Shown here: piece after piece, positions 37,202-45,445 of the stretch | Position numbering within the stretch: the first letter of the stretch is position 1 | Layout of the letters: every line of letters starts with the position of its first letter | Source of the DNA: Staphylococcus warneri | GTDB lineage: Bacteria; Bacillota; Bacilli; Staphylococcales; Staphylococcaceae | Direction of reading: 5' to 3' | DNA: 64,000 nt | Assembly (NCBI RefSeq): GCF_900636385.1 | Contig: NZ_LR134269.1 | Span: forward strand, 434,001 to 498,000 | Notes under the pieces: generated by a model | The model's database searches: none | What the model was told of the DNA's origin: nothing | Seen by the model: the letters and a program-made list of their open reading frames with translations, nothing else | Made by a program: the position numbers and the translations under genes

Positions 37202-37286
37202 AATCATTCTCCTTTTAAAGAAGTTATAGAACAAATTATATATGTTTTAACCATATTTGTATGTAGTAATTTAAATTTTTATGTAT

Positions 37287-37338
37287 TTGACATTTATACA
37301 GTTTAACTATATAGTTTAACTGTACAGTAGAACTATAT
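37287..37338 (+). promoter_or_regulatory. padR promoter covered by overlapping palindromic operators
   Basis: TTGACA (37287-37292), 17-bp spacer and TATAGT (37310-37315) form a good sigma-A promoter. A 30-bp palindrome at 37309-37338 (arms ATATAGTT and AACTATAT around ACTGTACAGT, 28 of 30 bases symmetric) and an overlapping 24-bp one centred on AACTATATAGTT (37305-37316) cover the -10 and start site. This is typical of PadR autoregulation. Confidence 0.75.
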
Positions 37339-37360
37339 AATGAAAGTGAGGTAGATTATT

Positions 37361-37690
37361 ATGAAAAGATACAAACTGCTACCTTTATCAGAAACGATGC
37401 ATTATATTTTATTATCATTAGTCAAGCCAGCACATGGTTATAAAATTATGCAACAAGTTAACGAAATGAGTAATGGTGATGTAAATATTGCAGCAGGGAC
37501 TTTGTATGGCGCACTAGAAAATTTACAAAAGAATGGATATATAAACATGATTAGCGAATCAAAGGAACGTAGAAAGGTTTATAAAATAACTCAGCTTGGC
37601 AAAGAAATTTTAGAAATTGAAAATGATAGGTTACGTAGAATGGTGAATATTTATGAATCAGGAAGTGATCAAATTGAAAAAAATGACTAA
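37361..37690 (+). CDS. PadR family transcriptional regulator
   Basis: A 109-residue winged-helix repressor: HYILLSLVKPAHGYKIMQQV (helices 1-2) and the wing with AAGTLYGALENLQKNGYI, the PadR signature. PadR proteins release DNA on binding hydrophobic or drug-like ligands. It overlaps the next gene and is divergent from the Bcr-type exporter; overlapping palindromes lie in its promoter. Confidence 0.88.
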   Translation: MKRYKLLPLSETMHYILLSLVKPAHGYKIMQQVNEMSNGDVNIAAGTLYGALENLQKNGYINMISESKERRKVYKITQLGKEILEIENDRLRRMVNIYESGSDQIEKND

Positions 37691-38270
37691 ATTCAGAATG
37701 TTTTTAAACCCAATTAAAGAAGAAAAATGGATTAACAATATTCTTGATGAAGGCTATAAATTAGTTAGTTTTTCAACTTTTGGATTTTATAAATTTATAG
37801 AAACTGATGAAAATTACGTAGTCAGGGTAGATTATCGTTCTTTAAAAAAGCGAGATTTTTATGATTATGTCACTTTACATGAGGAATGTGGATGGGATCA
37901 TATTTCTGGTAGACCACATGGTGTTAACAATCAGTACTGGGAAAAGAAACGGGATGGTAATGATGAATTATTTTCGGATAATGAATCTAAATTAGCATTT
38001 TATCAAAGGATAGTTAATCTAATAACTTCTGTATGTATCATTTATTTAGCTACTTACTTATCTAACATTTTTCAACATCAAAATGCTTTCCAACTATTTT
38101 TAACTCCAGGTTTATGGGATATGCCTAAAAATTTAATGTGGAAAGCTATATTATTTGAATTACCATTTGCATTAATGAGATTGTCATTTCATTTAATATT
38201 TATTTCACTAATATCGATAGTAATAGTTTTACAATTTAAAATTAATAAACTGAAACAGAACAATATTTAA
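37674..38270 (+). CDS. DUF2812 domain membrane protein
   Basis: A 198-residue protein: N-terminal soluble DUF2812 domain (MTKFRMFLNP, WINNILDEGYKLVSF, YDYVTLHEECGWDHI) and two or three C-terminal helices (about residues 115-190). Families of this type are usually found beside PadR regulators. Start is ambiguous: a TTG at 37674 sits 8 nt from GGAAG, while ATG 37653 and ATG 37683 are poorly placed. It overlaps padR by 17 bp, so coupled translation is likely. Function unknown. Confidence 0.75.
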   Translation: MKKMTKFRMFLNPIKEEKWINNILDEGYKLVSFSTFGFYKFIETDENYVVRVDYRSLKKRDFYDYVTLHEECGWDHISGRPHGVNNQYWEKKRDGNDELFSDNESKLAFYQRIVNLITSVCIIYLATYLSNIFQHQNAFQLFLTPGLWDMPKNLMWKAILFELPFALMRLSFHLIFISLISIVIVLQFKINKLKQNNI

Positions 38271-38284
38271 AATTTAATGGCAAA

Positions 38285-38330
38285 AACAGGCTTACATGTA
38301 TTTCTAAATGGAAGTACATGTAAGCCTGTT
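38285..38330. terminator. Bidirectional terminator after the DUF2812 gene
   Basis: Perfect 16-bp stem (38285-38300 and 38315-38330) with a 14-nt loop between convergent genes. Confidence 0.85.
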
Positions 38331-38341
38331 ATGGTTGATGA

Positions 38342-39028
38342 CTATTGTTGTTGATTTTTTGAATTACCGGAACCATTAAGGAGTTCGTCAATTTTAGTTT
38401 TAATGCTATCAAATTTTGTATTGATGTCTTGTAGCATGCTATCTACTTTGTTTTGGTTCTCGTTGTTTTGTTGTGCATTATTTGCATTTTTTAATTTATC
38501 GATTTGGTCTTGATAAAATTGTGTGAGTTTTGAATCTGCATTAGTTTCTTCTTTTTGTTTTAAGTTATTAATTTGTTGTTGTAATTGATTAATTTGAGTT
38601 TGACTATTTTTATTTTGTTTAATTTCGTTTTTAGCTGTATCCACTTGTTTATTAATATCGTCGTTTTGATTTTCGACTTCTTTTTTATAGTTTTGAGAGA
38701 CGTTAGGGTCGTTATTTACTTTGTTATTGTTGTGATTTAACACTGCTCTCGTTACGAAAATAGCCACGATAATTAATAATATAACGATAATAGCGATTAA
38801 CCATTTTTTAGATTTACGTGTTTTTTGGTTTTCTTCTTGTAACTCTTGTTCTCTTCTATAATCTCTACCATTGTAATAGCGTTCAGGGTGTTGTTCTGGA
38901 TCGTTAAATTCATTTTGATCACGATATTGACTTTGATTTCTGTATTCACGTTCTTCACTTTGGCTACGATGATTTTGGTATTGGTCATCATAACGATACG
39001 ATTCTTTATACTTATCAGTTCTCTTCAT
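38342..39028 (-). CDS. Uncharacterised single-pass membrane protein with coiled-coil
   Basis: A 228-residue protein I cannot assign to a named family. Residues 1-70 are very polar (Arg, Tyr, Gln, Glu; repeats of YRDQ/YRNQ type), 77-100 form one membrane helix after KKSKK, and the rest is Asn/Gln/Lys-rich with heptad-like segments, probably an extracellular coiled coil. The start at 39028 has GAGGTG upstream; the GTG of that motif is the alternative. It follows glycerate kinase by about 33 bp on the same strand, so the two may be cotranscribed. Confidence 0.65.
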   Translation of the reverse strand: MKRTDKYKESYRYDDQYQNHRSQSEEREYRNQSQYRDQNEFNDPEQHPERYYNGRDYRREQELQEENQKTRKSKKWLIAIIVILLIIVAIFVTRAVLNHNNNKVNNDPNVSQNYKKEVENQNDDINKQVDTAKNEIKQNKNSQTQINQLQQQINNLKQKEETNADSKLTQFYQDQIDKLKNANNAQQNNENQNKVDSMLQDINTKFDSIKTKIDELLNGSGNSKNQQQ

Positions 39029-39061
39029 TTCATTCACCTCATCATTATTGGGTTAGCTTAT

Positions 39062-40210
39062 TTATGAATCAAAAGACATGTTTAATTTTAATAAACGGGC
39101 GATATTGTGTGCAGTTTGACTTAAAAGGGTAGGTCCATTATCCAGTGCGTATTGTAGATCCATAGGTTGATTCATGATACTAAAGACACTATCTATACCG
39201 TGATCATAGACTGCTTCGTATCGCTCGCCCAAACTACCACCAATGGCTATAACAGGTAGATTGAATTGCTTAGCAACTTGAGCAACACCAATTGGCGTTT
39301 TACCGAAAATCGTTTGGTAATCTAATTTGCCTTCACCTGTAATGACTAAGTCTGCATCTTTAATTCTAGATTTGAAATGTGTTTCTTCTAAAACCACATC
39401 AATACCTTTAGATAATTGAACGTCCAAGAATGCTAATAAGGCTGTGCCCATGCCACCAGCTGCGCCTGCACCAGGTATGTCTTTAACATCTTTATCTAGT
39501 TGTAATTTTATCTTATCATGATAATGGCTTAGAGCGGTATCCAACTTTGGTATCATCTTTGTTGTGGCGCCTTTTTGTGGACCGTATATCATGGTAGCAC
39601 CATTATCACCTAACAATGGATTAGTCACATCACAAGCTACTTTCATATCTATGTTTTTTAATTTTGAATTTAACTGTGTTGTATCAATGGTTTGGATATC
39701 AAGAAGATGTATTCCGCCTGGTTCAATAGAGTGCCCATTGCTATCTGTAAATTTTACGCCTAATGCTTGTAACATGCCTGCGCCGCCATCATTCGTAGCG
39801 CTGCCACCAATACCAAGTATAATTTTTTGAGCACCTTGATCTAAAGCATGATTAATAAGCTGCCCAGTTCCGAAAGAAGTGGTTTTCAATGGATTTCGTT
39901 CTTCATTTGATAACAAATCTAAGCCGGATGCAGCGGCCATTTCTATTATTGCTATCTTTTGATGTGGTGAGTAAGCATAATTAGCGTTAATGTCTCGGTA
40001 GAGTGGATCTTTTACGGTTGTTGTTATTATTTTAGCGTTTAAAGCATCTATCAAGGCTTCAGTTGTACCTTCGCCACCATCAGCCATGGGAATTAAATCA
40101 TATTCAATGGTTGATGGTAATATTGTGGAAAATCCTTCTTGTATCGCTTCCGCTGCTTCTTTTGCGGACATACTCTCTTTAAATGAATCTGGTGCGATGA
40201 CTATTTTCAT
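39062..40210 (-). CDS. glxK: Glycerate kinase
   Basis: A 382-residue cytosolic kinase phosphorylating D-glycerate with ATP. Motifs: APDSFKESMSAKEAA at the start, DGGEGTTEAL (about 45), GIGGSATNDGGAGMLQALG (in parts, about 125-143), and GAGAAGGMG and TGEGKLDYQTIFGKTP in the C-terminal half, all typical of the GlxK (type I) family. Start set at 40210 with GAGGAAG upstream, not at 40228. Confidence 0.9.
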   Translation of the reverse strand: MKIVIAPDSFKESMSAKEAAEAIQEGFSTILPSTIEYDLIPMADGGEGTTEALIDALNAKIITTTVKDPLYRDINANYAYSPHQKIAIIEMAAASGLDLLSNEERNPLKTTSFGTGQLINHALDQGAQKIILGIGGSATNDGGAGMLQALGVKFTDSNGHSIEPGGIHLLDIQTIDTTQLNSKLKNIDMKVACDVTNPLLGDNGATMIYGPQKGATTKMIPKLDTALSHYHDKIKLQLDKDVKDIPGAGAAGGMGTALLAFLDVQLSKGIDVVLEETHFKSRIKDADLVITGEGKLDYQTIFGKTPIGVAQVAKQFNLPVIAIGGSLGERYEAVYDHGIDSVFSIMNQPMDLQYALDNGPTLLSQTAHNIARLLKLNMSFDS

Positions 40211-40399
40211 TGGACGACACTTCCTCATCGATTTGATTATCTTTATTGTAAAAGAGTCAACTTGAAAACAAAAGATAAAACATTATCAGTGATCAATTAA
40301 TCATGGATGAAAGATACAACATTATATATGGAAAATATAATTTATAATAGTATAATAATATAACGTAATATTTATATAGGTAAGGTGAACAACTTAGAC

Positions 40400-41911
40400 A
40401 TGAACAACAAGATCAACTTTAAATTGAATGAATTATACGTATGGTGTACTTTCATTTTTCTTTTTTATTTATTAATTAGTATTCTAACACCTTTGTCAGG
40501 AGATGATTTCAAATGGGCAATTGCACATAATTTAACGGTGTATAAAGGACTGATTGAATACACGAATGGGAGATACTTAGATAACTTATTAGAATTAATA
40601 GCTATGAAAATCAGTGTTTTAAGATATCTTCTCTATGCCGTTATATCAATGAGTATGGTCTATTTATTAGTTATCATGACTGGCAAATATCAACGTAGAA
40701 CGTATATTATCATTGCGTTTATAGTCATTTTAATGATGCCAAGAATCATTTATAGAGATACGTATGGTAACTTCGCAGGTTTCTTTAGTTATGTACCTAG
40801 TACAGTGTTATCGATATTGATATTATTTGTAGTTGTAGTATCTATATATAAATGGGAAGAACTCAATACTACGTGGATAAGTTTGTTTTTAATATCCACT
40901 TTAATAGGGCAATTGTTTGTTGAAAATTTAACACTTTATAATATGTTGATTTTGATTGTTGGGAATGTCATCTTTGTCATTCGAAATCGACATATCAATT
41001 ATTATTTAATCATGGGCTTTATGTTAAGTTTAATAGGCGGTATGCTCATGTTTATTAACCCGATATATATCAGTATTTACAGAGGTGGCAACGAATATTT
41101 ACGGTTCTCAGATAATCAAGGTTTGAAACATAAGATATTACATACTATATTTAAGGAATTACCGGAATATATTTTCATTAATCAATATTTAATATTAACC
41201 GTGATTGCGTTTATAACAATATATTTATTATTTAAAAATACCTTTTTCAATCATTGGATATTACGTTGGAAAGTAGTTTTGGTAGTCAGTATCGCTATTT
41301 TGCCTTTCTATAAATTCTTTATATATGATTTTCTTCAATTTTATAAATTAAAAGGGTCACTCAGTGTCGCTTTATTAAATTTAATGATTTGTGGATGGTT
41401 CTACATTGCGTTATTTATTGCAACTTATATCATTTTTAAAGCACAGTTTATGAGAATGTTAGGTTACTATACACTTGGATCTATATTATTAGTCACTGTG
41501 CCATTACTTGTAGTGTCTCCGATAACGGCAGGTAACTTCTATACTATTTATATATTATGGGCCTTGTATTTACTACTATTAATGACTCAGAGCGGAATTA
41601 ATATGAAATCGTTACATATTGGGATAAGAGCACTAGCATTAGGATTATCTATGATATTTATTGTGACTTTTAGTATGATATATTTTACACATATACAACG
41701 GTTAAATTCTATTGAACATCAATTAGATACACAACATATTAAACATGTGGTCGTACTTGAGAAGTTGCCGTTTGAAAATATGCTTAAAAAAGCAACGCCT
41801 CGCAATGATATACAACACAATTTATTTAAAATATATTATGATATACCACAGAATGTTAAATTGAAAATTGTACCGTATGGATCGAACATGGCAAAACTTG
41901 AAGGAGATTAA
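40400..41911 (+). CDS. Polytopic membrane protein, probable GT-C-type glycosyltransferase
   Basis: A 503-residue protein with about 11-12 helices. The first extracellular loop reads LTPLSGDDFKWA (about residues 29-40), an acidic Asp-Asp motif placed as in GT-C enzymes that use polyprenyl-linked sugars, and the C-terminus (about 430-503) is a small soluble domain. It is followed 2 bp later by a GtrA-family gene, so transfer of a lipid-linked sugar to a surface polymer is a reasonable inference. No named family recognised. ATG 40400 lies 11 nt from AAGGTGA; GTG 40385 is the alternative. Confidence 0.65.
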   Translation: MNNKINFKLNELYVWCTFIFLFYLLISILTPLSGDDFKWAIAHNLTVYKGLIEYTNGRYLDNLLELIAMKISVLRYLLYAVISMSMVYLLVIMTGKYQRRTYIIIAFIVILMMPRIIYRDTYGNFAGFFSYVPSTVLSILILFVVVVSIYKWEELNTTWISLFLISTLIGQLFVENLTLYNMLILIVGNVIFVIRNRHINYYLIMGFMLSLIGGMLMFINPIYISIYRGGNEYLRFSDNQGLKHKILHTIFKELPEYIFINQYLILTVIAFITIYLLFKNTFFNHWILRWKVVLVVSIAILPFYKFFIYDFLQFYKLKGSLSVALLNLMICGWFYIALFIATYIIFKAQFMRMLGYYTLGSILLVTVPLLVVSPITAGNFYTIYILWALYLLLLMTQSGINMKSLHIGIRALALGLSMIFIVTFSMIYFTHIQRLNSIEHQLDTQHIKHVVVLEKLPFENMLKKATPRNDIQHNLFKIYYDIPQNVKLKIVPYGSNMAKLEGD

Positions 41912-41913
41912 GT

Positions 41914-42294
41914 ATGAAATTGACTCAAACGCACTTTGAGATAATAAAATTTATTATTGTAGGCGGGGTGAATACATTTAATTATTATGTAGTGTATTTA
42001 CTCTTACTAAAACTTTTAAATGTAAATTATTTAGTTAGTCATGTTACTGGCTTTTTAGTAAGCTTTATCATTTCTTACTATTTAAATTGTTACTTTGTAT
42101 ATAAAGTTAAACCTACACTACGTAAATTTATTAGCTTCCCTTTGACACAAGTCGTTAATATGGGAATGCAGACTGTATTGTTATATGTATTTGTACAGTG
42201 GTTCAATATACCATCAGAAATTGCACCATTCGCTGGCTTGATCATTACGATACCTATTACATTCATATTATCAAAATGGATTTTAAAAGATTGA
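41914..42294 (+). CDS. GtrA/GtcA family membrane protein
   Basis: A 126-residue, four-helix protein of the GtrA family, thought to move undecaprenyl-phosphate-linked sugars across the membrane. VGGVNTFNYYVVYLLL and YYLNCYFVYK are signature regions. In S. aureus and Listeria the relatives (GtcA) take part in teichoic acid glycosylation. Starts 2 bp after the GT-C-like gene with AAGGAG inside it, so the two are coupled. Terminator follows. Confidence 0.85.
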   Translation: MKLTQTHFEIIKFIIVGGVNTFNYYVVYLLLLKLLNVNYLVSHVTGFLVSFIISYYLNCYFVYKVKPTLRKFISFPLTQVVNMGMQTVLLYVFVQWFNIPSEIAPFAGLIITIPITFILSKWILKD

Positions 42295-42336
42295 CGTTTG
42301 AGTAATCATCATTATTTCAATCATGCATAACATTAT

Positions 42337-42374
42337 AATCTCGCAAATGAGTAGTGAATATCATTTGTGAGATT
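42337..42374 (+). terminator. Terminator after the GtrA gene
   Basis: 14-bp stem (42337-42350 and 42361-42374, one wobble), 10-nt loop, T-run. Confidence 0.85.
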
Positions 42375-42589
42375 TTTTATGTGATCAAATATAAATTGAT
42401 GGGTTTTTAATTTGAAATTGAGTTGAAAAAGTACTTTTTTTCTTAGCGATTAGCAGGTTGATTTTTAGGCAAATCTAAAAAAATAATTAGCTTAATTATA
42501 TAAAAAATATAGAAATTAAAAAACGTTGTAAAAACATTTTTTATGATTCATACTATGATTACTAAAGGAAATCAAGGTGGTCTATTGTC

Positions 42590-43492
42590 ATGTCTCAAAA
42601 TGAAAATTTGAAAATTGCACAACGTGGGGCATATCTAAGTTTAGTTGTTTATATTATTCTTTCAATAGCTAAATACGTGACAGGATTTATATATAATTCT
42701 GCAGCAGTCAGAGCGGACGCATTGAATAATATGACAGATATAGTGGTCTCTATTGCTGTTATTGTTGGACTGAAAATTTCTATTAAACCAGCAGATAAAA
42801 ATCATCCATATGGTCATTTAAAGTCTGAAAATATCTCAACATTATTAGTATCATTTATTATTATGTTTGTGGGGATACAAGTTGTCATTGAAAATGCACC
42901 TCGATTATTAACCCATGATAAACATGTACCAAGTCCGATTACAATTCTAGTTAGTATTGTCAGTGGTCTCATCATGCTTGGCGTTTATGTCATTAATCAT
43001 AAATTAGCAAAGAAAACAAATAGTAGTTCGTTAAAATCTGCTGCTAAAGATAATTTATCAGATAGCTTAGTCAGTATTGGTACTGCAGTAGGTTTGGTAT
43101 TTACACAAATCGGATTTCCTATTATTGATATTGTTTTAGCAACAATATTAGGTTTATTAATTATATATACTGGCTTTGGAATATTTAAAGAATCTATCTT
43201 TACATTAAGTGATGGTTTTAATGAAAAGGATTTAGAAGAATATCGTAATGATATTTTAGAAGTGGATGACGTGCTAGACGTTCGAAGTATTAAAGGACGT
43301 TATCATGGTAGTAGTATCTTTTTAGATGTGACTATTGTAGTTGAACCTAATTTATCTATTAATGAAGCACATTTAATTTGTGATAAAGTTGAATCACATC
43401 TTCATGAGAAAGGTATATCATCAGTATATGTACATCCTGAACCAAAAATAGATGAAGCTACTGAAAATGAAATACATCAATCACACCAATAA
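42590..43492 (+). CDS. Cation diffusion facilitator (manganese-type) exporter
   Basis: A 300-residue CDF transporter: six helices and a C-terminal cytosolic ferredoxin-like domain (from about residue 210). Helix 2 has ADALNNMTD and helix 5 has DNLSDS. The Asn/Asp set in helix 2 instead of His-Asp is the pattern of Mn(II)-specific CDFs such as MneP/MntE rather than zinc types, so Mn export is likely. The tail is rich in His and Glu. Monocistronic with terminator. Confidence 0.82.
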   Translation: MSQNENLKIAQRGAYLSLVVYIILSIAKYVTGFIYNSAAVRADALNNMTDIVVSIAVIVGLKISIKPADKNHPYGHLKSENISTLLVSFIIMFVGIQVVIENAPRLLTHDKHVPSPITILVSIVSGLIMLGVYVINHKLAKKTNSSSLKSAAKDNLSDSLVSIGTAVGLVFTQIGFPIIDIVLATILGLLIIYTGFGIFKESIFTLSDGFNEKDLEEYRNDILEVDDVLDVRSIKGRYHGSSIFLDVTIVVEPNLSINEAHLICDKVESHLHEKGISSVYVHPEPKIDEATENEIHQSHQ

Positions 43493-43503
43493 AATAATAT
43501 AGT

Positions 43504-43547
43504 AAAAGCGTCGAATAGTATCAATTAAGATTCTATTCGACGCTTTT
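43504..43547. terminator. Bidirectional terminator after the CDF gene
   Basis: Perfect 15-bp stem (43504-43518 and 43533-43547) with A/T flanks. Confidence 0.9.
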
Positions 43548-43561
43548 TTAATATATACAGC

Positions 43562-43942
43562 TTACCAATAACCGTTAGCTTCTCTGAATGAAATAGCTTT
43601 ATCGATTGAGCCGTAACGTTCTTTAGCATAATTAATCATACCTTTAGTTTGGTTTTCAACGGAACCATAGCCCCAAGATTGGTTCGTTTGACCTAAACCA
43701 TGATATTGTCCGTTTGATGCATTAGGATTACCACCTGATTCTGGTATAACAATACTGTCCCACAATGCTTTAGTACCGCCTGCATCTATGAACTCTTGAT
43801 AAACACTACTTGTAGATTCATTACTTTCTGAATAACTTTGTTGTGACGATTGGTTGTTTTCAGCTGCATGAGCTTGATGTGCTTCCATACCTGTAGCACC
43901 TATAGAAATTGTAGCGATAATTGCTAAAATAGATTTTTTCAT
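43562..43942 (-). CDS. Secreted small transglycosylase-like protein
   Basis: A 126-residue exported protein: signal peptide with cleavage after AHA (about residue 26), a Ser/Gln/Asn-rich linker, then a ~70-residue domain IPESGGNPNASNGQYHGLGQ (in parts) and INYAKERYGSIDKAISF, matching the C-terminal catalytic part of staphylococcal IsaA/SceD transglycosylases, with the catalytic Glu in PESGGN. Much shorter than IsaA (233 aa), so it may be a minimal relative cutting peptidoglycan. GGAGT before the start. Confidence 0.75.
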   Translation of the reverse strand: MKKSILAIIATISIGATGMEAHQAHAAENNQSSQQSYSESNESTSSVYQEFIDAGGTKALWDSIVIPESGGNPNASNGQYHGLGQTNQSWGYGSVENQTKGMINYAKERYGSIDKAISFREANGYW

Positions 43943-44325
43943 TATAGTTAACTCCTTTAGTTAGTGAATAATATTCGACTTAAATTGATATCCCCCAAGG
44001 ATATGAGTCTGAATGTATCATTTGAATTTATGATGTTCTAAAGATGTAATGCATACTATAACACCTCAATTGTTTGCATAGGTTACATGAAAATAAAAAA
44101 ATGATGACATACATGTTAGTGAGAATACATTCATTGCAATAGAAATAAAAATATGTCAAAAAATGACAACATAATAGCAACTGTAAATGATTGAAATTTT
44201 ATATGGTAGTTCTATAATGAAGATATAAAATTTAATAAATCGATTTATTAAACGAGTTTTTTTAATTGAATATACATATCAGCTATCCTTCAAGATAGTT
44301 TGTTATATAAATAGGAAGGTGTTAA
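43943..44325. other. 383-bp divergent intergenic region, transglycosylase-like gene / gpmA
   Basis: No supported ORF. A promoter for gpmA is visible: TTGAAA (44191-44196), 16-bp spacer, TATAAT (44213-44218), followed by a leader with a small hairpin AGCTATC/GATAGTT at 44281-44300. An inverted TGTCA-A5-TGACA lies at 44154-44168 and TAATAAATCGATTTATTA at about 44232-44250; their roles are unknown. Confidence 0.55.
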
Positions 44326-45015
44326 ATGATGCCAAAATTAATTCTATGTCGTCATGGTCAAAGTGAATGGAATGCGAAAAATTTATTTACAGGATGGGCA
44401 GATGTTAACTTATCTGAGCAAGGTATTGAAGAAGCAACTGCAGCAGGTAAGAAAGTATTAGAGAATCAGTTAGAAATAGATGTTGCCTTTACTTCATTAT
44501 TAACACGCGCATTGGAAACAACGCAGTATATCTTAGCACAATCAAAACAACAATGGATTCCAGTATATAAAAGCTGGCGCTTAAATGAACGTCACTATGG
44601 TGCGTTGCAAGGATTAAATAAAGATGATGCAAGACAACAATTTGGTGAAGAACAAGTTCATCAATGGCGACGTTCTTACGATATTCAACCGCCTGCAGAA
44701 AGTGAAGAACAACGTAATGAATATTTGAAAAATAGAAGATACCGTCATTTAGATCATAGAATGATGCCGTATTCTGAAAGTTTGAAAGATACGTTAGAAC
44801 GTGTGGTACCGATTTGGACAGATCAAATTTCTCAACATTTATTAGATGATAAAACTGTATTAGTTTCAGCACATGGTAATTCAATCCGAGCACTAATCAA
44901 GTATTTAGAAAATGTATCAGATGAAGACATTATCGGTTATGAAATTAAAACAGGAGCACCATTAGTATACGAATTAACAGATGATTTAGAAGTGAAAGAC
45001 AAATACTATTTATAG
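44326..45015 (+). CDS. gpmA: 2,3-bisphosphoglycerate-dependent phosphoglycerate mutase
   Basis: A 229-residue glycolytic enzyme interconverting 3- and 2-phosphoglycerate. The phosphohistidine motif LCRHGQSEWN starts at residue 7, LNERHYGALQG follows near residue 86 and the second catalytic His is in VSAHGNSIRAL. GGAAGGTG precedes ATG-ATG. Monocistronic; the promoter lies about 110 bp upstream. Confidence 0.95.
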   Translation: MMPKLILCRHGQSEWNAKNLFTGWADVNLSEQGIEEATAAGKKVLENQLEIDVAFTSLLTRALETTQYILAQSKQQWIPVYKSWRLNERHYGALQGLNKDDARQQFGEEQVHQWRRSYDIQPPAESEEQRNEYLKNRRYRHLDHRMMPYSESLKDTLERVVPIWTDQISQHLLDDKTVLVSAHGNSIRALIKYLENVSDEDIIGYEIKTGAPLVYELTDDLEVKDKYYL

Positions 45016-45023
45016 TCAAAAAT

Positions 45024-45067
45024 AAAAGGTCACGTGTTGATGCTTGCATCAATAGGTGACCTTTTTT
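45024..45067 (+). terminator. Terminator of gpmA
   Basis: Long stem AAAAGGTCAC...GTGACCTTTT with an inner GATGC/GCATC pairing, ending in a T-run. Confidence 0.9.
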
Positions 45068-45172
45068 GTGGAGTAATATTAATGTGAATTAATGATGTCT
45101 AGCAATATGATGTTTTGCATCAAATGAAAGTATCATCTTTCTTGTAAATGTATATATTGAAATAGGGAAGGA

Positions 45173-45277
45173 TTACTTTGCTCTTTTATGTTGTTTGATA
45201 ATTTTCAAAGCACGTTTTCTTGTTTTAATATTGGGACTGTTCAAATTACGTCGTGCGGTTTGTAAATCTGTTTTCAT
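45173..45277 (-). CDS. Tiny basic protein (34 aa), possible metal-homeostasis micropeptide
   Basis: ATG 45277 to TAA 45173 encodes 34 residues beginning MKTDLQTARRNLNSPNIKTR and ending in a Lys/Arg-rich helix. A very strong AGGAGGT site lies 7 nt upstream. On the minus strand TTTACA-N17-CATAAT forms a promoter whose -35 overlaps a Zur-like box at 45328-45350. Tiny proteins with a similar 'SPNIKTRKRALK' core are annotated as putative metal homeostasis proteins in Firmicutes, from memory. Function unknown; no Cys and only one His, so it is not an obvious chelator. Confidence 0.75.
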   Translation of the reverse strand: MKTDLQTARRNLNSPNIKTRKRALKIIKQHKRAK

Positions 45278-45327
45278 AATATGACCTCCTTTATCTTTTT
45301 ATATTATGGCGGAAAGTTTCAAAAATG

Positions 45328-45350
45328 TAAATAGTAATTATTACGATTTG
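45328..45350. promoter_or_regulatory. Zur-like box overlapping the promoter of the 34-aa gene
   Basis: 23-bp near-palindrome matching the staphylococcal Zur box (half-sites TAAATCGTAAT and ATTACGATTTA) at 20 of 22 fixed positions. It overlaps the -35 TTTACA of the minus-strand micro-gene; the divergent efflux gene begins 96 bp away. Confidence 0.75.
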
Positions 45351-45445
45351 TACAAATAGAACCTTTTGAACTAAAAAAATGCATATTACATTCAACAACT
45401 GTATAATGTTGTGATAAAAGAAAAGGAAAGTAAGGAGGAGTATTA

